Assembly (NCBI RefSeq): GCF_022698145.1
Contig: NZ_JALDAX010000005.1
Location: forward strand, 310,001 to 374,000
Direction: 5' to 3'
Source of the DNA: Streptomyces spinosisporus
Lineage (GTDB): Bacteria > Actinomycetota > Actinomycetes > Streptomycetales > Streptomycetaceae
Length of the DNA stretch: 64,000 nucleotides
Shown: positions 54,334 through 63,807 of the stretch, one piece after another
Position numbering within the stretch: position 1 is the first letter of the stretch
How the letters are laid out: each line of letters begins with the position of its first letter
Notes under the pieces: generated by a model
Databases searched by the model: none
Told to the model about the DNA's origin: nothing
Seen by the model: only the letters and a program-made list of their open reading frames with translations
Program-made: the position numbers and the translations under genes

Positions 54334-55211
54334 GCGAACACCACCGTACGGCGCCCGTTCAGCAAGATGCGTCGTTCCGCGTGCCACTTGACGGCGCGCG
54401 CAAGTGCCTGGCATTCCACGTCCCGCCCCACCGCCACCAGCTGGTCCGGCGTGACATCGTGCCCCACGCGCTCGACCTCCTGCTCGATGATCGGCCCCTC
54501 GTCGAGGTCGGCGGTGACGTAGTGCGCGGTGGCGCCGATGAGCTTGACGCCGCGGTCGTGGGCCTGGTGGTACGGCTTGGCGCCCTTGAAGCTCGGCAGG
54601 AACGAGTGGTGGATGTTGATGATCCGCCCGCTGAGCTGCTTGCACAGGTCGTCGGAGAGCACCTGCATGTAGCGCGCCAGCACGACCAGTTCGACGTCGT
54701 TCTCGCGGACGATCTCCAGTACGCGCGCCTCCGCCTGAGGCTTGGTGTCGCGGGTCACCGGAATGTGGTGGAAGGGGATGCCGTACGACCCGACGAGCTC
54801 GGCGAAGTCGGTGTGGTTGGACACCACGGCCGCGATCTCCACCGGCAGCGCGCCGATCCGGGCCCGGAACAGCAGGTCGTTCAGGCAGTGCCCGAAGCGG
54901 CTGACCATGAGGACGATGCGCATCTTCTCGTCGGCCCGGTTGATCTGCCAGTCCATCTGGAAGGAGTCGCCGATCGCGGCGAAGCTCGCCCGCAGCTTGT
55001 CCACCGACACCGGGGCCTCGGCCGAGAAGTGGACGCGCATGAAGAACAGTCCGGTGTCGTGGTCGCCGAACTGCTGGCTGTCCTCGATGTTGCAGCCGGT
55101 CATGAAGAGGTAGCTCGACACGGCGTGCACGATGCCCTGCTTGTCGGGGCAGGAGAGCGTGAGGACGTACTGCTCGCCGGGTGCGGCGGCTCGGCTGGAC
55201 TGCTCGTTCAT
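54330..55211 (-). CDS. purU: Formyltetrahydrofolate deformylase
   Basis: A 293-residue enzyme that hydrolyses 10-formyltetrahydrofolate to formate and tetrahydrofolate, balancing one-carbon units and purine synthesis. It has an N-terminal ACT domain (YVLTLSCPDKQGIVHAVSSYLF in pieces) and the formyltransferase core with MRIVLMVSRFGHCLNDLLFR in pieces. The active-site run is NIHHSFLPSFKGAKPYHQA in pieces, with GATAHYVTADLDEGPIIEQ in pieces carrying the catalytic H and D. Length is normal for PurU. It is a single gene in a conserved core region. Confidence 0.95.
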   Translation of the reverse strand: MNEQSSRAAAPGEQYVLTLSCPDKQGIVHAVSSYLFMTGCNIEDSQQFGDHDTGLFFMRVHFSAEAPVSVDKLRASFAAIGDSFQMDWQINRADEKMRIVLMVSRFGHCLNDLLFRARIGALPVEIAAVVSNHTDFAELVGSYGIPFHHIPVTRDTKPQAEARVLEIVRENDVELVVLARYMQVLSDDLCKQLSGRIINIHHSFLPSFKGAKPYHQAHDRGVKLIGATAHYVTADLDEGPIIEQEVERVGHDVTPDQLVAVGRDVECQALARAVKWHAERRILLNGRRTVVFA

Positions 55212-55257
55212 GCAGGACAGGGTCCCATATGAACGTCCTCGGCCGAATCCGCGTCCG

Positions 55258-55758
55258 TCACGCGGAACGGGTCATGATCCGCAGCACCTCGAGCGTGCGG
55301 GGCGGGGCGTCCGGCTCCTCGCCGTCGGCCGTGGCCATCCGCACATGGGCGTCCCGGGCCGCGCGCACCGCCTCCGGCCAGCCCGCGTTCTCCAGATACG
55401 CGGAGACCGGGGCGTCGGGCCCGACCTGGTGCATGATCCGCAGCACCCGCAGCACGGCGGTGTCGACGAGGGCCGCCTCCTGGGAGTCCCGGAATATGGT
55501 GCCGACGTACTTCTCGGCGGACCAGTTGTCCAGCCAGGTGTCCTCGACCAGGCGGTAGACGGCATCGGTCACGTCTCCGTACCCGTCGACACCGGCCAGC
55601 CATACGTCTCGCTGGAAGACGGGGTCGGAGAGCATGTGCAGCGCGGAGCGCACATTGCTGCGCCAGCGCCACCACGGCATGTCGTTGAGTGGCATGCCGC
55701 CCATGGTGGATGAGCGACGGCCGCGGCGGGAAGAGTTCTCCGGAGCTTGCACGGTCAC
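55258..55758 (-). CDS. Conserved actinobacterial protein (SCO4402-type family)
   Basis: A protein of up to 166 residues with no catalytic motif. The conserved core begins MPLNDMPWWRWRSNVRSALHMLSD in pieces and includes WLAGVDGYGDVTDAVYRLVEDTWLDNWSAEKYVGTIFRDSQEA in pieces. It is helical, rich in tryptophan and acidic residues. I recognise it as the Streptomyces family named after SCO4402, whose function I do not know. The GTG at 55758 gives the longest form; ATG at 55704 would start near the conserved core and is equally plausible. It lies between purU and a divergent lipoprotein gene. Confidence 0.75.
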   Translation of the reverse strand: MTVQAPENSSRRGRRSSTMGGMPLNDMPWWRWRSNVRSALHMLSDPVFQRDVWLAGVDGYGDVTDAVYRLVEDTWLDNWSAEKYVGTIFRDSQEAALVDTAVLRVLRIMHQVGPDAPVSAYLENAGWPEAVRAARDAHVRMATADGEEPDAPPRTLEVLRIMTRSA

Positions 55759-55875
55759 CGATCGTACGTTCTTCCGCTCGGGCGCCTCGGCGACCCCCGT
55801 AATTCACCTCGACGCCACCGTTCGATAACCGAGGGTCACCCCCGGGTTGGCGATGTGGCGGAAGCGTGTGTGCCC

Positions 55876-57183
55876 ATGACCGGTAGGCGACGCACCCGCA
55901 CCACCCTCCTCCCCATCCGCACCCGGCCGCGCAGAGCCACCGTCCTGTCGACGGCGGCCCTGGCCGCGTGCGCGTCGCTCGCCGCCGGATGCGGGGCCAT
56001 CCCCGGTGCCACGGGGGGCTCCGGGGACGGCCCGATCACCGTCATGACCTGGGCGCCGGAGCAGACCGGCTCGACCAACAAGCCCGGCATGCCCGCCTTC
56101 GCCAAGGCCTACGCCCGCTGGGTCAACGCCCACGGCGGCCTCAGCGGCCGCAAGCTGAAGGTCGTCACCTGCAACGACCACAACGACAGCGTGGCCGCCG
56201 CGAAGTGCGCCAACACCGCCGTCAAGGACGACGTCGTCGCGGTCGTCGGCTCCTACAGCCAGTACGGCGACTCGTATCTGCCCACGCTGGAGAGCGCCGG
56301 CATCCCCTACATCGGCGGCTACGGCGTCACCACCGCCGAGTTCACCAGCCCGCTGTCCTATCCCGTCAACGGCGGCCAGCCCTCCCTGCTGGCCGGACTC
56401 GGCCGGGAACTGGCCGCCGGCTGCGGCCCGGTCGCGCTCATCAGGCCCGACAGCATCGCGGGCGACGAACTGCCCGCCATGCTCGACTCCGGCCTGAAGG
56501 CGGGCGGACACCCCTCCTCGGTCGACCAGCGGGCGGCGGACGACACCACCGAGTACGCGGGCCCCTCGCGCAAGGCGCTGACGGCCTCGACCGCGGATCC
56601 GGCGAAGAAGGGGTGCGTCATCCCCGCGCTCGGGGACCGCACCGACACCTTCATGGACTCCTTCCGGCGCGACCGCGAGGACTACCCCGCGGTGAAGACC
56701 GCCGCCACGCTCGACAGCGTCGACCAGACGGTGATCAACGAGTCCGGCGGCCCGTCGGGGCCCTACGAGGGGTCGTACGTCAGCGGCTGGTACCCGGTGA
56801 CCAGCGATCCGCGCTGGGACCCCATGAAGAAGGTGATCCAGGAGCAGGCCTTCGGCGACAACCGTATCGACCCCGCGGACGCCGGGGTGCAGACGACCTG
56901 GATCGCGTACACGGTCTTCAAGGCCGTCGTGGAGTCGCTCGGCGACCAGGACGTCACCGCCGACACCGTGCGCAAGACCCTCGACGACGGCCTGAAGATC
57001 GGCACGGGCGGGCTCACGCCGACGCTGAGCTGGGCCACCGAGAGCCCGCTGGCCGCCATCGGCTTCCCCCGCCTGGTCAACGCCGACCTGACGCTTCAGA
57101 GGGTGCGCCAGGGCCGGCTGGTCGCGGTGGACAAGGGGTTCGTCAATGTGACCAAGACGCTTGAGGGCGCGGACGTGAACTGA
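55876..57183 (+). CDS. Branched-chain amino-acid-type ABC transporter substrate-binding lipoprotein
   Basis: A 435-residue periplasmic-binding-protein type I fold. The signal peptide has a very basic head (GRRRTRTTLLPIRTRPRR in pieces), a hydrophobic core and the lipobox LAAGC at about residue 38. The mature part has WVNAHGGLSGRKLKVVTCND in pieces, CANTAVKDDVVAVVGSYSQYGDSYLP in pieces and AGIPYIGGYG, typical of LivJ-like receptors. No permease or ATPase gene is adjacent, so it is an orphan receptor or serves transporters encoded elsewhere. The ATG at 55876 is chosen for its position before the signal peptide. Confidence 0.85.
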   Translation: MTGRRRTRTTLLPIRTRPRRATVLSTAALAACASLAAGCGAIPGATGGSGDGPITVMTWAPEQTGSTNKPGMPAFAKAYARWVNAHGGLSGRKLKVVTCNDHNDSVAAAKCANTAVKDDVVAVVGSYSQYGDSYLPTLESAGIPYIGGYGVTTAEFTSPLSYPVNGGQPSLLAGLGRELAAGCGPVALIRPDSIAGDELPAMLDSGLKAGGHPSSVDQRAADDTTEYAGPSRKALTASTADPAKKGCVIPALGDRTDTFMDSFRRDREDYPAVKTAATLDSVDQTVINESGGPSGPYEGSYVSGWYPVTSDPRWDPMKKVIQEQAFGDNRIDPADAGVQTTWIAYTVFKAVVESLGDQDVTADTVRKTLDDGLKIGTGGLTPTLSWATESPLAAIGFPRLVNADLTLQRVRQGRLVAVDKGFVNVTKTLEGADVN

Positions 57184-57235
57184 GGTTCACGCCCGCGCGC
57201 CCGGCGCCCGTCGTCGCGCCCGTCCGGCCCGCTCC

Positions 57236-58834
57236 TCAGAGCTGGGTCGGCTGGCGTTCGGTCAGTCCGTACTGCTTCGCGATGGCGTTCCACAGCTGGG
57301 CCGCCTTCGCCTTCTGCTGGCTGGCGGTGCCGCTCGCGCGGTTGCCGGCCCCGGTCTGCGGGGTCGTGCGCGCCTGGCCCTTCTTGCAGCCCTTCTTGCC
57401 GCCCACCTGGTCGGCCCAGGCCGCGTAGTGGTTGTCGGCCGACGCGGACGCCTTCCAGGCCTGGTTCAGCGCGGAGGTCAGCGCGGCGTTGTTCGGCAGC
57501 TTGTCGACGGACAGGCCGGCCAGCCGGGTGACCAGCTGGTTGCGCTGCTTGGCCGCGGAGCGCAGGTCGGAGGCGGCCTGGGAGAGGTTCTTGCACCCCT
57601 TCACATCGGCCACCGCCTGGATGACCGAGGCCCGGCTGTCGCCGCTGTCGGCCAGCAGCTTGTCCAGCGCGACGGCCTGCTGCTCGGCCGGATCCGCCGC
57701 GGGAGAGGCCGAGCCCTCGGTCGCCGGGGCCGTGGCGGACACGGTCTGGTTCTTGTCCGTGCCGTCGTCGCCCCCGCCACCGCCGAGCAGCGCGCCCGCG
57801 CCGACACCGAGCACGACGATGCCGATGCCTATGCCCGCGATGAGGGGTATCCGGGAGCGGCTGCGGCCACCGCGGCCGCCCCGGCCGTCGTCGCCGCCCG
57901 TGGGGCCGTACGAGGTCGGCGGCGGGGTGTAGGAGTTCGGCGGCTGGGCGTAGCCGGACGGCGCGGGCGGCTGCTCGAAGCGGGGCATCTGCTGGGTGGC
58001 GCCTGCCGGGCTGTCGCCGCCGGGCCCACTGCGGAAGAGGTTGTCGAACTCGGCGGGCGGCTGCCGGTCGCCGCCCTGCGGCGCGCCGTACGGCGCCTGG
58101 TCCGTCACGGGCGGGATGTACTGCGTGGGCTCGGCGTCGGGCCCCGACGCGGGCGGCATCGGCCCGGCACCGGGCTGCTGCGCGTGTCCCAGGAACTGCG
58201 TCGCCTCCGAGGAGGCCGGTTCGGCCGCGCCCACCTCGGGCGGCAGGGCGCCGGGCGGGACCGGCGGGATGTACTGCGTCGCCCCCTCGTCCACCGCCGC
58301 GGCGACCGGGGGGAGGTACTGCGTGGCGCCCTCGTCCGCCGCGGGCGGCTGCGGGCCGCCGTAGGAGCCGTAGGCGGGCGGCAGCGGCGCCGGCTGCCCG
58401 TGCTCGGCGGGCGGGAGGGCCGCGCCGTACGACGGCTCCGCAGGGCTCTGCGGGGGCAGCGACCGGGACGGGTCGGGCTCGGGCGCACCCCACTGGCCGG
58501 CGGCCGGCTGCTGGTGCTGCTCGGGCTCGTTCCACGGCTGGGCCGGCTGCGCGCCCCAGCCCTCGCCCGGCTGCGGGGCCGGGCTCCGGCTCTGGTCGGG
58601 GCCCCACGGCGTGCCCCAGGCCTGGCCGCCGGTCGGGGCCCCGGCCTGCGGGCCGTTGTACGCGCCGGTCTGCTGACCGCCGTACGAGCCGCTGTGGGCA
58701 CCGCCGTACGGGCCCACCGGGGCCTGCGCGTTCAGCATTCCCGGCAGCAGCGGCTCGCCGCCGTCGGAGGGCAGCACGATGCCTTCGCGCGCTTCGCGCG
58801 GCGAGGGCTCCTCGCCCTGTCCACTCTGCGTCAC
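57236..58834 (-). CDS. Pro/Gln/Gly-rich membrane protein with TQY repeats
   Basis: A 532-residue single-pass protein. Residues 1-330 are disordered and rich in P, Q, G and A. They contain recurring threonine motifs: ATQYLPPV, ATQYIPPV, PTQYIPPV, ATQFLG and ATQQMP. A basic stop (RGGRGGRSRSR) and one membrane helix (IPLIAGIGIGIVVLGVGAGALL in pieces, about 336-356) follow. The extracellular C-terminal 170 residues are helical with two or three cysteines (KGCKN, KKGCKKGQ). The topology is typical of Streptomyces proteins phosphorylated by Ser/Thr kinases on TQ-type sites, but that is only a suggestion here. Function unknown. Confidence 0.75.
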   Translation of the reverse strand: MTQSGQGEEPSPREAREGIVLPSDGGEPLLPGMLNAQAPVGPYGGAHSGSYGGQQTGAYNGPQAGAPTGGQAWGTPWGPDQSRSPAPQPGEGWGAQPAQPWNEPEQHQQPAAGQWGAPEPDPSRSLPPQSPAEPSYGAALPPAEHGQPAPLPPAYGSYGGPQPPAADEGATQYLPPVAAAVDEGATQYIPPVPPGALPPEVGAAEPASSEATQFLGHAQQPGAGPMPPASGPDAEPTQYIPPVTDQAPYGAPQGGDRQPPAEFDNLFRSGPGGDSPAGATQQMPRFEQPPAPSGYAQPPNSYTPPPTSYGPTGGDDGRGGRGGRSRSRIPLIAGIGIGIVVLGVGAGALLGGGGGDDGTDKNQTVSATAPATEGSASPAADPAEQQAVALDKLLADSGDSRASVIQAVADVKGCKNLSQAASDLRSAAKQRNQLVTRLAGLSVDKLPNNAALTSALNQAWKASASADNHYAAWADQVGGKKGCKKGQARTTPQTGAGNRASGTASQQKAKAAQLWNAIAKQYGLTERQPTQL

Positions 58835-59000
58835 CGGGACTCCTACGAATGGGGGACCTTCGGAATCGTCGGCTCACGCTACCGGGTCCCCCGAGCCGGG
58901 TGCCACGCAGCTCAGGACCGAACCTCCTTCCCTGTGACCGCAGTAACAAAACCGGTCGACACCGCGCTGTATTTGTCCACCCTTCGCGGGCGGCGCGGGC

Positions 59001-60386
59001 TCAGGCCGCCGCCTGCATGTCCATGCGCGCCCCGAACTCCCTTACCACCGGCTCCTCCTGGTACGGCTCCAGCCGCTGCTGGAAGTCCTCCAGATACTCG
59101 GCGCCCCGGTTGGAGCGGAGGTTGCCCAGCAGGTCGACCGCCTTCAGACCGGTGTGGCAGGCCTGCTCGATCTCGCGCTGCTGCACCAGCGCCGTGGCCA
59201 GCAGCACATAGCCGATGGCCCGCCTGCGCGCCTTGGTCTCGGGGAGCCGGTCCAGCGCCTCCTGGGCGCGCCGTGCGGCCGGCTCGGCCTGTCCGAGGTC
59301 CCGGTGGCAGTGTGCCAACTCGTCGGCGAGATAGGCCTCGTCGAAGTGCGTGATCCACACCGGGTCGTCCCCGGAGGCGGCGTCGGCCGCCTCCAGTGCC
59401 GTGACCGCCCGTCCGGACGCCGTCTGCGCCGCCCGCGCATCGCCCATCAGGGCATGTCCGCGGGCCTCCGCCGCATGGAACATCGACTCGACGCGCGGGG
59501 TCACGCGCCCCCGCGCCCCCTCCTGCGCCGCCCGCGCCAACTGCGCGATCTCCCGCGGGTTTCCGAGCTGCGCGGCGAGATGGCTCATGGAGGCGGCCAG
59601 CACGTATCCGCCGTATCCGCGGTCGCCCGCGGCCTGTGCGAGGCGCAGCGCCTGGATGTAGTACCGCTGGGCGAGGCCGGGTTGACCGGTGTCGACGGCC
59701 ATGTAGCCCGCGAGCTCGGTCAGTCGGGCCACGGCGGCGAACAGGTCGCGGCCCACCGCCTCGCGGTACGAGCCCGCCAGCAGCCCCGAGACCACGCTGT
59801 TGAGGTAGTGCACGACGACCGGGCGCACATGCCCGCTGCCGTACTGGTGGTCCAGATCGGTGAGCGCCTGTGTCATCGCGCGCACGGCCGCCACGTCGGA
59901 CTGCCCCACCCGCGGCCCCGCCGAGCGCGAGACCTGTGAGTCGGGCGCGGAGATCAGCCAGTCACGGCTCGGCTCGACGAGCGCGGACGCGGCGACGGAC
60001 GAGCCGGCCAGGAAGTCCCGCCGCCCCACGTCGCTGCGCCACAGCTCGCAGACCTGCTCGATGGCCCCGAGCACGGTCGGCGAGAACTGCAGGCCGACGC
60101 CCGAGGCGAGGTTCTTGCCGTTGGCCATGCCGATCTCGTCGATCGTGACCGTACGGCCCAGCTTGCGGCCCAGTGCCTCCGCGATGATCGCCGGGGCGCG
60201 TCCGCGCGGCTGCTGCCCGCGCAGCCAGCGGGCCACGGACGTCTTGTCGTAGCGCAGGTCGAGGCCGTGCTCGGCGCCGCACATGTTGACCCGGCGGGCG
60301 AGCCCGGCGTTCGAGCACCCCGCCTCCTGGATGAGCGCCTGCAACCGTTCGTTCGGCTGTCGCGCGACGAGAGGCCTTGCGGCCAT
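59001..60386 (-). CDS. TPR-containing regulator with N-terminal HTH-like domain (NsdA/NsdB-like)
   Basis: A 461-residue cytoplasmic protein. The N-terminus is HTH-like (LQALIQEAGCSNAGLARRVN in pieces, then YDKTSVARWLRGQQPRG in pieces). Residues about 165-450 are TPR helices such as GYMAVDTGQPGLAQRYYIQALRLAQAAGD in pieces and LADELAHCHRDLGQAEPAARRAQEALD in pieces. The architecture matches the Streptomyces group containing NsdA, a negative regulator of differentiation and antibiotic production, but the exact member cannot be assigned. Upstream, 60387-60651 has no gene and holds promoters for this gene and the divergent one. Confidence 0.83.
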   Translation of the reverse strand: MAARPLVARQPNERLQALIQEAGCSNAGLARRVNMCGAEHGLDLRYDKTSVARWLRGQQPRGRAPAIIAEALGRKLGRTVTIDEIGMANGKNLASGVGLQFSPTVLGAIEQVCELWRSDVGRRDFLAGSSVAASALVEPSRDWLISAPDSQVSRSAGPRVGQSDVAAVRAMTQALTDLDHQYGSGHVRPVVVHYLNSVVSGLLAGSYREAVGRDLFAAVARLTELAGYMAVDTGQPGLAQRYYIQALRLAQAAGDRGYGGYVLAASMSHLAAQLGNPREIAQLARAAQEGARGRVTPRVESMFHAAEARGHALMGDARAAQTASGRAVTALEAADAASGDDPVWITHFDEAYLADELAHCHRDLGQAEPAARRAQEALDRLPETKARRRAIGYVLLATALVQQREIEQACHTGLKAVDLLGNLRSNRGAEYLEDFQQRLEPYQEEPVVREFGARMDMQAAA

Positions 60387-60651
60387 GGCGTACCCCCTGG
60401 GAACAACCCCTGAAGCGAAAAGATCCGGCCGTGAAGATCAATGCCCCGGTGCCGTAAGTAAAATGCGAGGCTTGCGCGGATTGCCGGGGTAAAGATGGAT
60501 GCCAACCCCGCATGTGGCTACCCGGATCACGCCGGGGTTCCTCCCGCGCGCCCCCACTCATGCACCCATGCGCCCCGGACGCGGGATCAATGCTCCTCCC
60601 CCGCGCGCGCTACCCCCGTAACCCGAGGTGGGTGCGGGAGTTGAGTTCATC

Positions 60652-61305
60652 GTGGAAGAGACGATCGCGGGCACCGAAGCCGCTCAGATCCCGAAGCAGC
60701 GTGGGGAATCGCTGCAGGAGACCGCCGTACGCTACGCCGAGGAGCGCCACTGGGACGTCTTTCCCGGCACCTGGCTCGAAGCCGTCGACGGGGTGCAGCA
60801 CTGCTCCTGCGGCGACGCGGCGTGCGCCGCTCCCGGCGCGCATCCCGCCCGCGAGGACTGGGCGACGCAGGCCACGGGCAGTGCGACCGTCGCGCGCCGG
60901 ATGTGGCAGAAGCAGCCGACGGCGTCGATCCTGCTGCCGACGGGCCGTACGTTCGACGCGATCGAGGTGGCGGAGAGCGCGGGCTTCCTCGCGCTGGCCC
61001 GCATGGAGCGCATGGAACTCACCCTCGGCCCCGTGACGTTGACGCCCGACCGCCGGATGCACTTCTTCGTACTGCCGGGCGCCGCGGTGAAGATGGCGGA
61101 GCTGGTGCGGGGCCTGGGGTGGTCGCCGGCCTCGCTCGACCTGGTCGCGCTCGGCGAGGGGGCGTATGTGGCCGCGCCGCCCACCCGCTACGGCTCGCGC
61201 GGTGCCGTGCAGTGGGCCTGCCGTCCGACCCCCGCCAACCGCTGGCTGCCCGACGCCGAGGAGCTGATCTCCCCCCTCGCCTACGCCTGCGGACGCGACC
61301 GCTGA
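60652..61305 (+). CDS. Bifunctional primase/polymerase-like (prim-pol N-terminal) protein
   Basis: A 217-residue protein related to the N-terminal domain of bifunctional DNA primase/polymerases, as often found singly in Streptomyces. It has AVRYAEERHWDVFPGTWLE in pieces, a cysteine-rich HCSCGDAACAAPGAHPAREDW in pieces, VAAPPTRYGSRGAVQWACRP in pieces and a WLPDAEELISPLAYACGRD end. The acidic triad of active prim-pol enzymes is not evident (DAIEVAESAGF takes the place of the usual D-x-D), so it may be regulatory or non-catalytic. The GTG at 60652 is used; GTG at 60628 would add eight residues. It is followed by an ABC exporter 37 bp on. Confidence 0.7.
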   Translation: MEETIAGTEAAQIPKQRGESLQETAVRYAEERHWDVFPGTWLEAVDGVQHCSCGDAACAAPGAHPAREDWATQATGSATVARRMWQKQPTASILLPTGRTFDAIEVAESAGFLALARMERMELTLGPVTLTPDRRMHFFVLPGAAVKMAELVRGLGWSPASLDLVALGEGAYVAAPPTRYGSRGAVQWACRPTPANRWLPDAEELISPLAYACGRDR

Positions 61306-61342
61306 CCTCCCCCGGCGCGCACGACCCCCTAGGGTTTCCCGC

Positions 61343-62134
61343 ATGACAGAGGGAAACGAGGTCGCTGCCGCCGCCGTGCGCGTGCGAGGGCTCTGGAAGC
61401 GCTTCGGGCAACAGATCGCCGTCGCCGGGATCGATCTCGACCTGCCCGCGGGGAAGTTCATCGGGCTGGTCGGACCCAACGGAGCGGGCAAGACCACCAC
61501 TCTCTCCATGGTGACGGGACTGCTGCGGCCCGATCAGGGGAGCGTCGAGGTCGTCGGGCAGGACGTGTGGCGCGATCCGGCGGCGGTGAAGGCGCGCATC
61601 GGGGTGCTGCCGGAGGGGCTCAGGTTCTTCGAGCGGCTCTCGGGCCGCGAACTGCTCGGCTACAGCGGGCGGTTGCGGGGGCTGCCCGGCGCCGAGGTCG
61701 ACAAGCGGGCCACCCAGCTGCTCGACGTGCTCGACCTGGCGGGCGCCCAGCACAAGCTCGTCGTCGACTACTCGACGGGCATGCGCAAGAAGATCGGGCT
61801 CGCCGCCGCGCTGCTGCACAACCCCGAAGTGCTCTTCCTGGACGAGCCGTTCGAGGGCGTCGACCCGGTGTCCGCCCAGACCATCCGCGGGGTGCTCGAG
61901 CGCTACACCGCCTCGGGCGCCACCGTCGTCTTCTCCTCCCACGTCATGGAGCTCGTGGAGTCTCTGTGCGACTGGGTGGCCGTCATGGCCGCCGGCCGCA
62001 TCCGCGCCCACGGTCCGCTGGCCGAGGTGCGCGGGGAGGCGGCCTCGCTGCAGCAGGCGTTCCTCGAACTCGTCGGCGCCGGCGGCCGCGACGCGGGCTC
62101 CGACCTCGACTGGCTGGGCGGCGGGGCACGATGA
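61343..62134 (+). CDS. ABC transporter ATP-binding protein
   Basis: A 263-residue ATPase. Walker A is GLVGPNGAGKTTT near residue 46 and the Q-loop region is GVLPEGLRFF. The signature is degenerate as YSTGMRKK instead of LSGGQ, Walker B is VLFLDEPFEGVD, and the H-loop is VVFSSHVMEL. This signature form is seen in Streptomyces exporters with multi-spanning ABC-2-like permeases. It is translationally coupled to the permease gene (ATGA). The substrate is unknown. Confidence 0.92.
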   Translation: MTEGNEVAAAAVRVRGLWKRFGQQIAVAGIDLDLPAGKFIGLVGPNGAGKTTTLSMVTGLLRPDQGSVEVVGQDVWRDPAAVKARIGVLPEGLRFFERLSGRELLGYSGRLRGLPGAEVDKRATQLLDVLDLAGAQHKLVVDYSTGMRKKIGLAAALLHNPEVLFLDEPFEGVDPVSAQTIRGVLERYTASGATVVFSSHVMELVESLCDWVAVMAAGRIRAHGPLAEVRGEAASLQQAFLELVGAGGRDAGSDLDWLGGGAR

Positions 62135-63732
62135 CGGGACAGGCGAACATCACCCCCGTCGTCGTACGGCTGAAGCTGTCGCTGCTGCGCAACGGGCTCA
62201 AGCAGTCCGGCGGGCGGCGCGCCGCCTACGTCGTGTCGGCCGTGATCGTGGTGCTCTTCGGGGCCCTGCAACTGCTCGGCCTGATCGCGCTGCACGGCAA
62301 CGACCACGCCCTGTCCGTGGTGGCGCTCCTGGTGGCGGTGCTGGCGCTGGGCTGGGCGGTGATGCCGCTGTTCTTCCCCAGCGGCGACGAGACGCTCGAC
62401 CCGACACGGCTGGTGATGCTGCCGCTGCGGCCCCGGCCGCTGGTGCGGGCGCTGCTCATGGCCTCCCTGGTGGGCTTCGGGCCGCTGTTCACGCTGCTGC
62501 TGCTGATCGGTTCGGTGATCGCGGTCGCGCACGGCGGTGCGGCGTACGCGGTCGGCGTCGTGGCCGTGGTCCTCGCCCTGCTGGTGTGCGTGGCGCTGGC
62601 GCGGGCGGTCGCCGCCGCCAACATCCGGCTGCTGACCAGCCGCAAGGGCCGCGACCTGGCCGTCCTCAGCGGGCTGGTCATCGCGATCGGGGCCCAGCTG
62701 GTCAACTTCGGTGCGCAGCGCCTGGGTTCGTCCGGGCTCTCGCAGCTCGACCCGGTGGCCGACGTGCTGAAGTGGGTGCCGCCCGCGTCGGCGGTCGGTG
62801 CGGTGGACTCCGTGAGCGAGGGCTCCTACGGCGTCGCCGTCGCCCAACTCGCCCTGAGTGCAGTCGCGTTGTACGCCCTGATCGCCGTGTGGTCGCGTCA
62901 TCTGACCAAGCTGATGACCGCCCCCGACGGCTCCACCCTCCAGGCCGCCACCGACCGCCCCACCACTCGTGAGCGCACCTCCGGCGGTCTCGCCCGGCTG
63001 CTGCCGGCCGGCCGCACCGGCACCGTCATGGAGCGCAGCCTGCGCTACATCTGGCGCGACCCCAAGACCAAGGCCGCCTGGGTGACCTCGCTGGCGATCG
63101 GCCTCATCGTGCCGGTGTTCAACGCGCTGCAGGGCACCGGCTCGATCTACTTCGCGTGCTTCGCGGCGGGGATGCTCGGCATCCAGATGTACAACCAGTT
63201 CGGGCAGGACACCTCGGCGTTCTGGATGGTCGCCACGACGATCTCCTCCGCGCACGACGCCTACGTCGAGCTGCGCGCACGGGCGCTGGCCCTGCTGGTG
63301 ATCACCCTGCCGTACACCACCCTCGTCACCGTCCTGACCACCGCGATGCTCGACGACTGGCCCCGGCTGCCCCAGGCACTCGGCCTCTCCCTCGCCCTGC
63401 TCGGCGCGATGATGGCCACCGGCGCCTGGACCTCCGCCCGCTTCCCGTACTCCATCCCGCAGGAGGGCTACAAGAACGTCGTCCCCGGCCAGACCGGCCT
63501 GGCCTGGATCTCCATCTTCGGCGGCATGGTCTCCGCGGCCCTGCTGTGCTCCCCCGTCATCGCCGCGGCCATCTGGGCCGGCATCGCCAAGAACGGCGAC
63601 GACTGGGCCTGGCTCCTCCTCCCCTTCGGCGCCGCCTACGGCACCACCCTCACCTGGACCGGCCTCCACCTCGCAGCCCCCCGCACAGCAGCCCGCCTAC
63701 CGGAGATCCTTACGGCGGTGAGCAAGGGCTGA
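62131..63732 (+). CDS. ABC transporter permease (ABC-2-like, large)
   Basis: A 533-residue membrane protein with about 11-12 hydrophobic segments, including AYVVSAVIVVLFGALQLLGLIAL in pieces, VALLVAVLALGWAVMPLFF in pieces, and a C-terminal group around WISIFGGMVSAALLCSPVIAAAIW in pieces. A soluble loop near 265-310 contains RTSGGLARLLPAG and ERSLRYIWRDPKTKAAW in pieces, the conserved coupling region before the second membrane half. It is coupled to the ATPase gene by an ATGA overlap. Together they make a complete transporter, probably an exporter. Confidence 0.88.
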   Translation: MTGQANITPVVVRLKLSLLRNGLKQSGGRRAAYVVSAVIVVLFGALQLLGLIALHGNDHALSVVALLVAVLALGWAVMPLFFPSGDETLDPTRLVMLPLRPRPLVRALLMASLVGFGPLFTLLLLIGSVIAVAHGGAAYAVGVVAVVLALLVCVALARAVAAANIRLLTSRKGRDLAVLSGLVIAIGAQLVNFGAQRLGSSGLSQLDPVADVLKWVPPASAVGAVDSVSEGSYGVAVAQLALSAVALYALIAVWSRHLTKLMTAPDGSTLQAATDRPTTRERTSGGLARLLPAGRTGTVMERSLRYIWRDPKTKAAWVTSLAIGLIVPVFNALQGTGSIYFACFAAGMLGIQMYNQFGQDTSAFWMVATTISSAHDAYVELRARALALLVITLPYTTLVTVLTTAMLDDWPRLPQALGLSLALLGAMMATGAWTSARFPYSIPQEGYKNVVPGQTGLAWISIFGGMVSAALLCSPVIAAAIWAGIAKNGDDWAWLLLPFGAAYGTTLTWTGLHLAAPRTAARLPEILTAVSKG

Positions 63733-63807
63733 AGGGATACCGAAGGCCACTTTTCAGGACATGGGGTGACAGCAAGCTTTCAGGCGCAGGGCAACTGCAG
63801 GCTTTTA

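Noticed and set aside
52573..54645. A 690-residue reverse protein ending in an SDR
   Set aside because: The portion upstream of 53313 is the shadow of the XRE regulator gene; the SDR has its own AGGAGG and ATG.
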